NCBI GenBank assembly: GCA_020024265.1
Contig: JAHHTW010000026.1
Span: 1 to 28,139 of the forward strand
DNA: 28,139 bases
Reading direction: 5' to 3'
Source of the DNA: Anaerotignum sp.
GTDB taxonomy: Bacteria > Bacillota > Clostridia > Lachnospirales > Anaerotignaceae
Below the pieces are notes generated by a model. That model worked only from the letters and a program-made list of their open reading frames with translations. It did no database searches and was not told the DNA's origin. This document shows positions 8,469-17,680 of the stretch, piece after piece. How positions within the stretch are numbered: position 1 is the stretch's first letter; each line of letters begins with the position of its first letter. The translations under genes were made by a program, and so were the position numbers.

Positions 8469-9452
8469 TTATGGCTGGGGTATTGTGGTATGAAAATCCT
8501 CTAAATTTTCCCACGCTTCCGGTAGCTTCTCTACCTTCTGCGCCTCTATCATTTTGGATAACCTTGCATCCACATACTCCATCTGTACCATTTGGCGGTA
8601 CTCCTGCTCTGCCTGCTGCCGGACTTGCTCCTGCGTGGGCGGCTGAACATCTTTGATTTTCAGTATAAAATACTGCCCATTGACCGGAATGGGATCTGTC
8701 ACCTGACCAATGGTGAATGGCTCTGTCATTCCAAAAGTGGTATACAAATATTGTTGATACAGCGTCATTTCTCCCCGATTGGGATCATCACGTGCTGTTG
8801 TGTCTGTATCATACTGTGCAAACAATGCTGCAAAATCTTCTCCCGCCTTTGCCTTTTGTGCAACGAGATCGGCTGTCTGCGGATCATCCACCATAATGGT
8901 ATCCATCGTAATCCGTACATGCGCCTTGCGTACATCCTCTGCATGCTCCTTGCAATACCATTCCATTTCCTCTGGATTTACCTCAAACTCTGATGCCAGC
9001 TTATCATATACCACAGTATACAGATATGAGGACTCCATCAGTGTATCCAGCTGTTTTTCGCTCACACCCATTTTGGCAAAATCATCATCGGAAACCTGCA
9101 TCAGAAAATCCTCTGCTGCGCCATGTGCCTGTTTTTTGTCCTCCTCTGTCAGTGTAATATGATTTTCTTTGGCATACTGTTCTGCTGCCACAACACTTTG
9201 TATGGTATGGAAGGCACGTTCCTGCATCAATTCATCTGCTGTCATACCATCAAAATCCAAATCCCATACATCGCTGCCGGCTGTGCCGACAAAGCTCTGT
9301 GTGGTTGTATACAAATAAACCATATATTCCGACTTCATGACTTCTCTTTCATCAATCCGTGCAATCACCACATCCGTTGCCCGTGCAGCACATCCGCTGC
9401 ACAGACCAAGCATCAGCAAGCATCCCACCAGTATTGCCTGTATCCGCTTCAT
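8469..9452 (-). CDS. PrsA/SurA-like peptidyl-prolyl isomerase lipoprotein
   Basis: 327 residues. The N-terminus (MKRIQAILVGCLLMLGLCSGC) is a lipoprotein signal with a cysteine at 21 in a loose lipobox, so the protein should be anchored outside the cytoplasmic membrane. After a SurA_N-like helical part (about 30-170) comes a parvulin-like segment (about 175-275: KAHVRITMDTIMV, then AGEDFAALFAQYDTD and GEMTL, ending VNGQYFILKIKDVQ). Such proteins assist folding of exported proteins. The isomerase domain is divergent, so activity is uncertain. ATG 9452 is chosen from its AGGAG site about 10 nt upstream; in-frame codons further upstream lack one. It lies 90 bp downstream of mfd and may be cotranscribed or use its own promoter at 9517-9545. 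Confidence 0.8.
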   Translation of the reverse strand: MKRIQAILVGCLLMLGLCSGCAARATDVVIARIDEREVMKSEYMVYLYTTTQSFVGTAGSDVWDLDFDGMTADELMQERAFHTIQSVVAAEQYAKENHITLTEEDKKQAHGAAEDFLMQVSDDDFAKMGVSEKQLDTLMESSYLYTVVYDKLASEFEVNPEEMEWYCKEHAEDVRKAHVRITMDTIMVDDPQTADLVAQKAKAGEDFAALFAQYDTDTTARDDPNRGEMTLYQQYLYTTFGMTEPFTIGQVTDPIPVNGQYFILKIKDVQPPTQEQVRQQAEQEYRQMVQMEYVDARLSKMIEAQKVEKLPEAWENLEDFHTTIPQP

Positions 9453-9516
9453 GGCATCACTCTCCTGTCTTTCAAAGCCCACAAAACAGCTCTCTGCCAG
9501 CTTCTTGATAGACATT

Positions 9517-9545
9517 ATTATACACACTTTCTACGGGAAAAACTA
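9517..9545 (-). promoter_or_regulatory. Possible promoter of the foldase gene
   Basis: On the minus strand a perfect TATAAT occupies 9522-9517. The -35 at 17 bp (TAGTTT, 9545-9540) is poor and overlaps the mfd stop codon. The leader would be about 60 nt. Confidence 0.4.
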
Positions 9546-12500
9546 TGGTTTTAACCCTTGTAATATAAATGTAATATAATCGAGCATCTGTTTTTCCTCC
9601 TGTTTGGACAAACGTATGGTAATGGCAGGGTTTGCCCCCGGTACATACAGATACCGTCCTCTGCCCTCCTTGAGTACCACCTGAAGCTTCTGTTGATTGA
9701 TGCGTGCCTTGTCCTGAAATTTGAGCATCACATTACCCGCTTTGTACTGTATGGAGAGAATGCCCAAACGGTGCGCCTGCGCTTTACGCAATGCGATTTC
9801 CAGCAAGAGCTGCACACTCTTTGGCAAATCCCCATAACGATCCAGAAGCTCATCCTGCAAATCCAGAAAATCCTCCTCTGTCTGTATGGTTGCAATTTTC
9901 TTATACATCTCGATACGCTGCTCCTGATTGCGGATATAAAACTCCGGCAAAAAGGCATTGATGGGTAAATCCATCGTTGTTTCAAAGCGTTCCTCTACCG
10001 GTATGCCACGCAGCTGCTGCACTTCGTCCTCCAGCAAGCGGCAGTACATATCATAGCCGACCAGCTCCATATGCCCATGCTGCTCTGCGCCCAAGAGATT
10101 GCCTGCTCCTCGCAGCTCCAAATCACGCATCGCTACCTGAAAGCCGGAGCCAAACTCTGTGAAATCCCGAATGGTCTGCAAACGTTTTTCTGCCACCTCT
10201 TTGAGCATTTTATTTCTCTGGTACATCAAGTACGCATAGGATGTGCGGCTGCTTCTGCCCACACGCCCACGCAGCTGATAGAGCTGAGAAAGCCCCATAC
10301 GGTCTGCATCCTGTATGATAATGGTATTGACATTGGGAATATCCAGACCGGTTTCTATGATTGTGGTACATACCAAAACATCAATCTCGCCGCTGATAAA
10401 ATCCTGCATGATGCCTTCCAGCTCTCTCTCTGACATTTGTCCATGCGCATATGCCACCACTGCTTCGGGTGCAAGCTGCTGTACCTTTGCCGTTTCCTGC
10501 AAAATAGAATCCACACGGTTATACAGATAATATACCTGTCCTTCTCTGCTCAATTCCCTATGGATTGCCTCCCGTATAAATTCCGGATTGTTTTCCATAA
10601 CATAGGTTTGTACCGGTCTGCGCTCTTGCGGCGGTTCTTCCAATATACTCATATCCCGAATACCGGAAAGGCTCATATGCAGTGTACGGGGAATGGGTGT
10701 TGCCGTCAATGTCAGTACATCCACATTTTCTCTCAAACGCTTGAGCTTTTCTTTGTGCGATACCCCGAAACGCTGTTCCTCATCCACAATAATCAGCCCC
10801 AAGTCATGGAACTGTACATCCTTGGAAAGCAGACGATGGGTGCCGATGACAATGTCCGAAAGACCTTTTTCCAGCTTTTGTATGCTTTCCTTCTGCTTTT
10901 TGGGTGTACGGAAGCGGGAAAGCAGTTCGATCTGCACCGGATAATTTGCCATACGCTGCACAAATGTATTGTAATGCTGCTGTGCCAATATGGTGGTGGG
11001 TACCAGATAAGCCACCTGCTTTCCATCCTGCACCGCCTTAAACGCCGCACGAATGGCTATCTCCGTCTTGCCATAGCCCACATCCCCGCAAATCAAGCGA
11101 TCCATGACCTTCTCACTCTGCATATCCCGCTTGACATCGGCAATCGCTGCCAGCTGATCCTCCGTTTCTTCATAAGGAAAGGATTCCTCAAACTCTGTTT
11201 GCCATGTGGTATCCGGTCCATAGACATAGCCCTTTGCTGCCGCACGCTTGGCATAAAGCCCAACCAAATCCTCTGCCAGTATTTTGACTGCCTTTCGTGC
11301 CTTTGCCTTTGCCTTTTCCCAGTCCTTGCCGCCCATTTTGCTGAGCTTGGGCGGATTGCCGCCAGAGCCAATATATTTTTGCAGTGTTTCCAGCTGATTG
11401 ACGGATAAAAAGAGATTATCTCCGCCTTGATACGATATTTTCAGGTATTCCTTCTGTACGCCCTGAAATTTGATTTTTTCCAACCCACGAAATACACCAA
11501 TCCCATAGGCATCATGCACCACATAATCCCCAATATGCAAATCGGCAAAGCTCTTTATGACATCCCCGCTGCGTTTGGTTTTGCGTTTTTTGCGTTTTTC
11601 CTTGCTGCCAAATATCTCATTTGCCGAAAAAACAGCCAGATTGATAAAATCATACTGAAAGCCTCGAGAAAGCGAACCCTTTGTCACCCAAAGACAGCCT
11701 GCGGGCATTTCCTTGCTCAAATCCTCCATATATGTCGCAAACAGCCCACGCTCTGTCAGCTCCTGTGCCATATGCTTGGCACGTGCCAAAGTCCCTGCCA
11801 CAATCAAAATACGGGATGACTGTCTGCGCAGACAGGACAATTCCTCACAAAACAAATCCACACGCCGATCGAATGAAGGTGTGCCTTTGACGGAAAATGC
11901 AAGCTGTGCCTTTGGCACAAAGCCCGGCGTTCTTTGGGAAATTCCGGAAAAGAGTACAGAAGAAAAGCGCTCTGTCTGTCGCAAAAATGCCGTTTGATCA
12001 AAAAGCAGATTGCTCTGCCCCGACAGCAAAAAGCCCTGTATGATACGTCCACGTATGCTTTGTGCATACTCCTCACACAATGTCTGTAAATGTTCATGGA
12101 TACGCTGCGGTTCATCAAAAAGCAGAATACTGTCTTTTGGAAGATAGGAAAACAGACTGACGGTATCCGCATCCTCATAAAAATAGTTGATGAACGTACC
12201 AACAGAGGGAAAGCTATGCTGTGTACGTAATTTTTCTATATTTTCCCCAATCTGCTCCTGCAAGCGTTCCACACCATCTGGGACATCACTTTTTTGCATG
12301 GCTGCCAATGCCTTTTTATACTCTTGCTCCATGCGATCTGCTGCCTTTTGTGCCTGCTGTGCATCATACACAAGCTCTCGCATGGGGAATATGGTCACTT
12401 CCTTGATTTGCTCTAGCGAACGCTGGCTTTGCACATCCATGGAACGAATACTGTCAATTTCATCATCCCAAAATTCAATACGCACAGCTTCCTCTGCTGT

Positions 12501-13061
12501 CAGTGCAAACACATCCAATATCCCGCCACGTACCGCAAATTGCCCGGGGCTTTCCACAAGCGCCGCACGTTCGTAGCCCAGATACACCAGCTTCTTTGTC
12601 AGCTCCTCTATTTCGTAAACATCCCCTACTTGCAGCTTCAAAAGATGGGAGCGAAACACCTCCTCTTTGGGATAGCGATCCAGAAATGCCTCTGCGGATG
12701 CCACCAATATGGGATGATTGCCCATCATCAGCTGTTCTATAGCAACAAAGCGTTGCCGATTGATTTCTGTGCTATGCACATCCGCACTGTAAAAAAGCAG
12801 ATCCTTTGCCGGATAATAGAGATAGTTTTTGGTAAAAAACCGCAAATCCTCACAAATGGCTTTTGCCCGCAGCTCATTGTACGTCAATATGACAATGGGA
12901 CGCTGCAAATGCGCCTCTATCGCATACATGAGATGTGTTTTTTGCACATCAATCACCCCTGATACCAAAACAGGGGTGATCCCTTTTCTGATTTGTTCCA
13001 ATAGCTTTTGATAGCTGTCCAGCTCCAACAGCGGTGCAAGCAAGCTGTTCAGACTGTTCAT
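9543..13061 (-). CDS. mfd: Transcription-repair coupling factor Mfd
   Basis: 1172 residues, the usual Mfd length. It pushes stalled RNA polymerase off DNA using ATP and recruits UvrA for transcription-coupled repair. Domains: UvrB-like N-terminal module (about 30-340) with the normal degenerate nucleotide site (GVIDVQKTH near 35-43); RNA polymerase-interacting domain (about 500-565, DYVVHDAYGIGVFRGL); RecG-like translocase with Walker A GDVGYGKT (659-666), DEEQ (760-763), TATPIPRTLHMSL (786-798) and the RGRVGRS motif VI region; then a C-terminal TRCF domain. Its ATG overlaps the pth stop (ATGA, 13058-13061), so the two are translationally coupled. The ribosome binding site lies inside pth. 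Confidence 0.98.
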   Translation of the reverse strand: MNSLNSLLAPLLELDSYQKLLEQIRKGITPVLVSGVIDVQKTHLMYAIEAHLQRPIVILTYNELRAKAICEDLRFFTKNYLYYPAKDLLFYSADVHSTEINRQRFVAIEQLMMGNHPILVASAEAFLDRYPKEEVFRSHLLKLQVGDVYEIEELTKKLVYLGYERAALVESPGQFAVRGGILDVFALTAEEAVRIEFWDDEIDSIRSMDVQSQRSLEQIKEVTIFPMRELVYDAQQAQKAADRMEQEYKKALAAMQKSDVPDGVERLQEQIGENIEKLRTQHSFPSVGTFINYFYEDADTVSLFSYLPKDSILLFDEPQRIHEHLQTLCEEYAQSIRGRIIQGFLLSGQSNLLFDQTAFLRQTERFSSVLFSGISQRTPGFVPKAQLAFSVKGTPSFDRRVDLFCEELSCLRRQSSRILIVAGTLARAKHMAQELTERGLFATYMEDLSKEMPAGCLWVTKGSLSRGFQYDFINLAVFSANEIFGSKEKRKKRKTKRSGDVIKSFADLHIGDYVVHDAYGIGVFRGLEKIKFQGVQKEYLKISYQGGDNLFLSVNQLETLQKYIGSGGNPPKLSKMGGKDWEKAKAKARKAVKILAEDLVGLYAKRAAAKGYVYGPDTTWQTEFEESFPYEETEDQLAAIADVKRDMQSEKVMDRLICGDVGYGKTEIAIRAAFKAVQDGKQVAYLVPTTILAQQHYNTFVQRMANYPVQIELLSRFRTPKKQKESIQKLEKGLSDIVIGTHRLLSKDVQFHDLGLIIVDEEQRFGVSHKEKLKRLRENVDVLTLTATPIPRTLHMSLSGIRDMSILEEPPQERRPVQTYVMENNPEFIREAIHRELSREGQVYYLYNRVDSILQETAKVQQLAPEAVVAYAHGQMSERELEGIMQDFISGEIDVLVCTTIIETGLDIPNVNTIIIQDADRMGLSQLYQLRGRVGRSSRTSYAYLMYQRNKMLKEVAEKRLQTIRDFTEFGSGFQVAMRDLELRGAGNLLGAEQHGHMELVGYDMYCRLLEDEVQQLRGIPVEERFETTMDLPINAFLPEFYIRNQEQRIEMYKKIATIQTEEDFLDLQDELLDRYGDLPKSVQLLLEIALRKAQAHRLGILSIQYKAGNVMLKFQDKARINQQKLQVVLKEGRGRYLYVPGANPAITIRLSKQEEKQMLDYITFILQGLKP

Positions 13062-13723
13062 GCTTCTCCCTCCTGTACCTCCTGCGTTTCCTCTTTGGGC
13101 TTTTTGGGCGGCTTGGGACGTTGATTCATACGATTCATCGCATCTGCCATGCCACGGGAAAGTATCAGCTCTACGGCTTGTACCGCTTTGTCTATGCCGC
13201 TTTCCATCAGCGGCAGTGTATCGGCATCGAATTTTGCCAGTACATAGTCTGCCAAATCCCAGCCATTTGGCTTTTCTCCAACACCCACCTTAATCCGTCC
13301 AAAAACATCTGTACCCATCAGCTGTATGATATTTTTGATGCCATTATGCCCACCATGGCTGCCCTTTTCTCTCAAGCGCAGCTGTCCGAGCGGCAAAGAA
13401 ATATCATCATAAATCACAACAAAGCGTTCCTGTGGGATTTTATAAAAATTGACAATCTCACGCACACTTTCACCGCTCAAATTCATATAGGTCTGTGGCT
13501 GGATGAGCAGTACACGCTTTCCTTTGATGCTGCCATCGCCCATCAATGCCTTGTGCTTGTATTTGCTGACAGAAATATCATATTTCTCTGCCAGACGGTC
13601 AATGACACGAAAGCCGATATTGTGCTTGGTTTGTGCATATTCCGCTCCCGGATTGCCCAAACCGACAATGGCATACCATTCCTGTCCTTTGTCCTGATTT
13701 TTCCAACGCTCAAAAATACTCAT
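13058..13723 (-). CDS. pth: Peptidyl-tRNA hydrolase
   Basis: 221 residues; frees tRNA from peptidyl-tRNAs that drop off ribosomes. The catalytic set is present: N24 in VGLGNPG, H34 in TKHNIGF, N81 in TYMNLSG, D106 in IYDDISLPLG and N127 in GGHNGIKN. It is about 25-30 residues longer than the usual enzyme: an N-terminal extension of about 15 residues (MSIFERWKNQDKGQE) and a charged Pro/Lys/Glu-rich tail after about 198. The start has AGAGGAAA about 8 nt upstream and no better downstream site. It overlaps mfd by 4 nt and follows tex by 31 bp, so tex-pth-mfd looks like one operon. Confidence 0.97.
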   Translation of the reverse strand: MSIFERWKNQDKGQEWYAIVGLGNPGAEYAQTKHNIGFRVIDRLAEKYDISVSKYKHKALMGDGSIKGKRVLLIQPQTYMNLSGESVREIVNFYKIPQERFVVIYDDISLPLGQLRLREKGSHGGHNGIKNIIQLMGTDVFGRIKVGVGEKPNGWDLADYVLAKFDADTLPLMESGIDKAVQAVELILSRGMADAMNRMNQRPKPPKKPKEETQEVQEGEA

Positions 13724-13754
13724 TGTGTTTCCTCTTTCTATATTATCAAACAGT

Positions 13755-15908
13755 TTATTGTGTTATATCCTTCATAGACAGTGAGATCCTCTTTTTCTCT
13801 ATATCTACCTGTAATACCTGAACCGTCACCACATCCCCGATTTTCACTGCTTCCAAAGGGTGCTTGATGAAGCGTTTGCAAATCTTGGAGATATGCACCA
13901 AACCGTCCTGATGCACCCCAATGTCCACAAATGCGCCAAAGTCTATGACGTTTCGCACCGTACCTTTGAGGATCATGCCCTCCTGCAAATCCTCCATGGT
14001 CAAAACATCGCTGCGCAAAACGGGTGCCGGTGCATCCTCTCTGGGATCTCTCCCCGATTTTTCCAGCTCCCGCACAATATCTTGGAGCGTGGGCAGACCA
14101 ATGCCCAGCGCCTCAGCGGTTGCTTCCTGAATGTTCAGTTTTTGGGAAAGACCAAAAATGCCCCCCTGCTGTACATCCGAAAGCGTATAGCCTGCCATAC
14201 GCAGTATCCCCTCCGCCGCCTTATAGCTCTCCGGATGCACACCGGTACAGTCCAAAGGCATATCGCTTTGTAAAATACGCAAAAATCCGGCACACTGTTC
14301 AAATGCCTTCGGCCCGAGCTTGGGTACTTTTTTCAGTTCCTTTCTGTTGCGGAACATACCGTGTTCTTCTCTGTAGCGCTGTATGTTTTTGGCAACGGTG
14401 CTGTTGATGCCGGAGATATAGGAAAGCAGTGCCGGACTTGCCGTATTCAAATCCACACCAACACTGTTGACACAGTCCTCTACCACAGCGCCGAGTGCTT
14501 CGCCCAAATGCTTTTGGTTCATGTCATGCTGATACTGCCCCACACCGATGGATTTTGGATCAATCTTTACCAGTTCCGCAAGCGGATCCTGTACACGCCG
14601 TCCAATGGATACGGCAGAGCGCAAAGAAACATCATAATTGGGAAACTCCTCTGCGCCCAGCTTGGAAGCGGAGTATACAGAGGCGCCTGCTTCATTTGTA
14701 ATGACATAATGTATCTTGCGCTTGCACTTTTTGAGCAGGTCTGCAACGAATTGCTCGGACTCTCTGGATGCTGTGCCATTGCCTATGGAAATCAGATCGA
14801 CATGGTATGTTTCTATCAGCTTGGTCAGCACTTCTTCTGCCTCTGCAATTTTGTTTTGCGGCGGTGTGGGATATACCACAGTGGTGGCAAGCGGTTTTCC
14901 TGTTTCGTCCATGACTGCAATCTTGCAGCCCGTGCGGTAAGCAGGATCAAGCGCCAGAACCGTTTTGCCCTTTATGGGCGGCTGCAAAAGCAGCTGCTTG
15001 AGATTGGCACGGAAAATCTCTATGGCTTCATTCTCCGCACGCTCCGTCATTTCGTTGCGCAGTTCTCTGTCCAAGGAGGGCGCAAGCAAACGCTTGTAGC
15101 TGTCTGCAATCACATCTTCCAAGACATCCTTGGCATCGCTGCACTTGTGTATGATTTGCTGCTGCAATTTGCCCAAAATCTCCGCTTCCTCCACATCAAT
15201 CCTGACAGAAAGCACACCCTTTTTCTCTCCACGATTGACCGCAAGCACACGATGCCCTGCAACCTTTGAGAGCGGTTCCCTGTAATCGTAATACATTTCA
15301 AATATGCCCTCTGCATCCTCCTGCTTGGATTTTACCGATACCAAATATCCATGCTTATACGTCTGCTCTCGCACCATTTGGCGCAGCTGTGCATTGTCTG
15401 AGACTTCCTCTGCCAATATATCCTTTGCACCCTGTATGGCATCTGCGATTGTTTCCACACCTTTTTCCTCGTTGAGAAACGCCTGTGCATAGACCGCAAG
15501 CGGTGTCTTGGAAAAATCCTGCATCTGTATATACAGCGCCAGCGCTGCCAGACCTTTTTCCTTGGCAATGGATGCACGGGTACGCCTTTTGGGGCGATAC
15601 GGACGGTAAATATCCTCTATTTCCGTCTGTGTCTGTGCAGCATCGAGGTTTTTTGCAATCTCGTCTGTCATCGCCGCAAGCTCCGTAATGGCATGACGCA
15701 CCATCTCACGCTTCTCCTCTAAATGACGCAGTGCAGTGAGCCGCTCGGAAAGCCTGCGTATGATTTGGTCGTCCAAAGAGCCTGTCTGCTCCTTACGGTA
15801 TCGTGCGATAAATGGTACGGTATTTCCTGCATCCAGCAGATTTATGATATTCTCTACCTGTTGTTTTGTAAGAGAAAACTCTTTTTGCAATGTTTGTACA
15901 ATATCCAT
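13755..15908 (-). CDS. tex: Tex-family RNA-binding S1 protein
   Basis: 717 residues, normal for Tex, a cytoplasmic nucleic-acid-binding factor related to eukaryotic Spt6 and linked to transcription and RNA handling. Order of parts: helical N-terminal Tex domain (1-about 200, with VPFIARYRKEQTG and IEDIYRPYRPKRRTRA), YqgF/RNase H-like domain (about 314-440, LALDPAYRTGCKIAV), helix-hairpin-helix repeats (about 483-545, VGVDLNTASPALLSYISGI) and a C-terminal S1 domain (about 643-712, GTVRNVIDFGAFVDIGV and DGLVHIS). ATG 15908 is chosen because GAGGAAAAG lies about 7 nt upstream; the frame is open 37 codons further back without such a site. It is first in the tex-pth-mfd run. Confidence 0.97.
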   Translation of the reverse strand: MDIVQTLQKEFSLTKQQVENIINLLDAGNTVPFIARYRKEQTGSLDDQIIRRLSERLTALRHLEEKREMVRHAITELAAMTDEIAKNLDAAQTQTEIEDIYRPYRPKRRTRASIAKEKGLAALALYIQMQDFSKTPLAVYAQAFLNEEKGVETIADAIQGAKDILAEEVSDNAQLRQMVREQTYKHGYLVSVKSKQEDAEGIFEMYYDYREPLSKVAGHRVLAVNRGEKKGVLSVRIDVEEAEILGKLQQQIIHKCSDAKDVLEDVIADSYKRLLAPSLDRELRNEMTERAENEAIEIFRANLKQLLLQPPIKGKTVLALDPAYRTGCKIAVMDETGKPLATTVVYPTPPQNKIAEAEEVLTKLIETYHVDLISIGNGTASRESEQFVADLLKKCKRKIHYVITNEAGASVYSASKLGAEEFPNYDVSLRSAVSIGRRVQDPLAELVKIDPKSIGVGQYQHDMNQKHLGEALGAVVEDCVNSVGVDLNTASPALLSYISGINSTVAKNIQRYREEHGMFRNRKELKKVPKLGPKAFEQCAGFLRILQSDMPLDCTGVHPESYKAAEGILRMAGYTLSDVQQGGIFGLSQKLNIQEATAEALGIGLPTLQDIVRELEKSGRDPREDAPAPVLRSDVLTMEDLQEGMILKGTVRNVIDFGAFVDIGVHQDGLVHISKICKRFIKHPLEAVKIGDVVTVQVLQVDIEKKRISLSMKDITQ

Positions 15909-15963
15909 ATTTCTTTTCCTCTCTTGTAGGTTTGCGCAAAAGCATGTTCTTGCTTTATCCTTC

Positions 15964-15972
15964 AGTATAACA
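15964..15972 (-). promoter_or_regulatory. Extended -10 promoter of the tex operon
   Basis: On the minus strand TGTTATACT (15972-15964) is an extended -10 element (TGnTATAAT type); no good -35 is seen. It lies about 55 bp before the tex start codon. Confidence 0.5.
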
Positions 15973-16099
15973 CAAAATTCCATAACAAACAGCAATGCAG
16001 CACCACATTTCTTTCGCAAAAAACGGTTTCTTTTGCCCTCTCGTCATACCGCCAGCCTATCTTGAGCATATGCCCGACTGCTTCTTGCCACATGTGATA

Positions 16100-16142
16100 T
16101 AAAAACAAAGAGAAGCCCCGACTGGTATCCCAAAGGCTTCTC
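16100..16142 (-). terminator. Terminator of the TolC-like gene
   Basis: GAGAAGCC (minus strand, 16142-16135) pairs with GGCTTCTC (16117-16110), followed on the minus strand by a TTTGTTTTT run. It lies about 60 bp after the stop of the TolC-like gene and before tex, so it separates the two units. The rest of 15973-16204 shows nothing else I can support. Confidence 0.8.
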
Positions 16143-16204
16143 CCTGATTTTACGGTATGGTACGGGCATCCACCAATCAAACAGCGGAAATTCCCATATC
16201 TGTT

Positions 16205-17473
16205 TTATGCCTGCTGCCCACTGCCCAACAGTTCTGTATTTTCAAACTGGTAAATTTGCATATCATGTGCATACTCCAGCTGACGCACAGCATTTTTTGC
16301 CTGTATCACAGCAAGCTCTGCCTGCTCTACGGCAATCTTTGTCGCATAGCCTACTTTGTAATTCACCTGTGCCACATGCAGTGCGGACTCTGCCTGTTTG
16401 CGTGCATTTTGTGCAGTTTCATACTGTGTTTCGATTTGCTGCAAATTGTTATACGCATTTTTGATGGCAAGCTTCTTTTGGTCTTTTGCCGTTTTCAAGG
16501 CACGCTTTGCCTCATCATAAGAAAATGCATTTGTTTTTTGCTGTGTGGATGTAATCATCTCGGACATATAGTTCTTGGAGAACTGCGCATCCTCCAAAGC
16601 CTGTTGACGAATTTTGATGGTATAGTCTGTGTTGAGCTGGCTGTCAATATAATGCTCCAGACTGTCCTGCATCTCATAAGGTGCATAGACCGTATCGTAC
16701 AGCAATGTGAAATGCTCATCGTCTTGCTTGCCAATCAAATCGTAAAATGCCGCATACTCCTGTTGCAGCGCTATGCTCAGCTGATCTACTTTCAGCTTGC
16801 TTTGTTCATAGTCATTTTTCAGCATATCCAGCTTATACTGGCTGAGCATACCCAGTTCGTTTTTGCGCTGTCCCTGTTCATACAGCTCTTTCTTGACTTT
16901 TGCATCCGCCTTTGCAAGCTCCAGAGAGCTTTCATCGCTAAAGAGGGATGTAAAGTAGTTTTTGACCGTTGCTTCCAGTGTCAGGTTTGTAATTTCCTTA
17001 CCATATTTGTTTTGTACCATGCCGCTGGTAATATTTTGAATGGAGGAATAAATGCCATATACCTCGGGAGATACCCATGTTTGATGTGTCACGGGGGATA
17101 CTGCAAAGCTGCCTGTCATATCCCAAATATCCTCCTTCAGCTCTTGCAGATATTCTGCCTGATCTTCAAATCCACGCAGCTTTGTGCTGTTTTCTTTTGC
17201 CATACTGACAGCATCTTCATACGTGAGTGTTTTTGTCACGATGCTGGGATTGCCGATTACCAAATCATCCGCAATCATCGTAGCATTGGCGGCATCCTGT
17301 TTTGGGGCATCCTTGGCAGGTTGCTTTGCGGTATCTTGTGTGGTTTGATTGTAGATTTGCGCTGTACCAATCACTGTTTCGCCCGCATCCGAAGCTGCTG
17401 CAAATACAGGAGTGGCTGCAAGCACAACAGCCAATGTGGTATTGACAACGGTTCTTTTCATATAGGATTTCAT
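16205..17473 (-). CDS. TolC-fold (outer membrane efflux-like) exported protein
   Basis: 422 residues. A Sec signal peptide (about 1-27, MKRTVVNTTLAVVLAATPVFAAA) leads into a low-complexity Thr/Ala/Lys linker (about 30-65) and then two long helical coiled-coil halves typical of the TolC/OEP family: TLTYEDAVSMAKENSTKLRGFEDQ at the start, LEATVKNYFTSLFSDESSLELAKADAKVKKELYEQG, and the repeated second half ending ALHVAQVNYKVGYATKIAVEQAELAVIQAKNAVRQLEYAHDMQIYQF. In diderms TolC is a trimeric export duct; similar proteins occur in monoderm Firmicutes, where their role is unclear. There is no efflux pump gene beside it. Two start codons compete: ATG 17482 is only 2 nt from GGAGG, so ATG 17473 (11 nt away) is preferred. 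It is monocistronic between two terminators. Confidence 0.75.
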   Translation of the reverse strand: MKSYMKRTVVNTTLAVVLAATPVFAAASDAGETVIGTAQIYNQTTQDTAKQPAKDAPKQDAANATMIADDLVIGNPSIVTKTLTYEDAVSMAKENSTKLRGFEDQAEYLQELKEDIWDMTGSFAVSPVTHQTWVSPEVYGIYSSIQNITSGMVQNKYGKEITNLTLEATVKNYFTSLFSDESSLELAKADAKVKKELYEQGQRKNELGMLSQYKLDMLKNDYEQSKLKVDQLSIALQQEYAAFYDLIGKQDDEHFTLLYDTVYAPYEMQDSLEHYIDSQLNTDYTIKIRQQALEDAQFSKNYMSEMITSTQQKTNAFSYDEAKRALKTAKDQKKLAIKNAYNNLQQIETQYETAQNARKQAESALHVAQVNYKVGYATKIAVEQAELAVIQAKNAVRQLEYAHDMQIYQFENTELLGSGQQA

Positions 17474-17506
17474 ATACTTCATTTCCTCCTTTGGAAGGTA
17501 TCGGTG

Positions 17507-17560
17507 TTCTGTATCAAGTGTATTTGTGATCATACAAATTTCTGTATGGGATACAGAAAT
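17507..17560 (-). promoter_or_regulatory. Palindromic operator and promoter of the TolC-like gene
   Basis: A perfect inverted repeat ATTTCTGTAT (17538-17547) / ATACAGAAAT (17551-17560) has a 3-bp centre. A third copy of the half-site, TTCTGTATC (17507-17515), lies 33 bp away, about three helical turns. A minus-strand -10 TATGAT (17534-17529) lies between them; the palindrome occupies the -35 region. This is the layout of a dimeric repressor or activator site. Confidence 0.6.
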
Positions 17561-17630
17561 ACAATTGCTATGATAGCACAACTGCTTGCAAAATGCTACG
17601 ACTTAATCATATCTTAATCTATCCAAAAGA

Positions 17631-17678
17631 AAAGCGGTCATTTGTTTGGGCGGGCTGTATGAAACCGCTTTGTTTTTT
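17631..17678. terminator. Terminator after the degV gene
   Basis: AAAGCGGT (17631-17638) pairs with ACCGCTTT (17664-17671). On the minus strand it is followed by TTCTTTT and on the plus strand by GTTTTTTC. It lies just after the DegV stop codon. Confidence 0.75.
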
Positions 17679-17680
17679 CT

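Noticed and set aside
10437..11408. 323-codon plus-strand reading frame inside mfd
   Set aside because: Antisense to the conserved Mfd translocase domain; no ribosome binding site or family pattern.
14361..15269. 302-codon plus-strand reading frame inside tex
   Set aside because: Antisense to the conserved Tex YqgF and HhH regions; shadow frame.
16157..17617. 486-codon plus-strand reading frame opposite the TolC-like gene
   Set aside because: It is antisense to a gene with a signal peptide, family pattern and ribosome binding site. Its translation is Cys/Ile/Leu-rich with no domain, as expected of a shadow frame.
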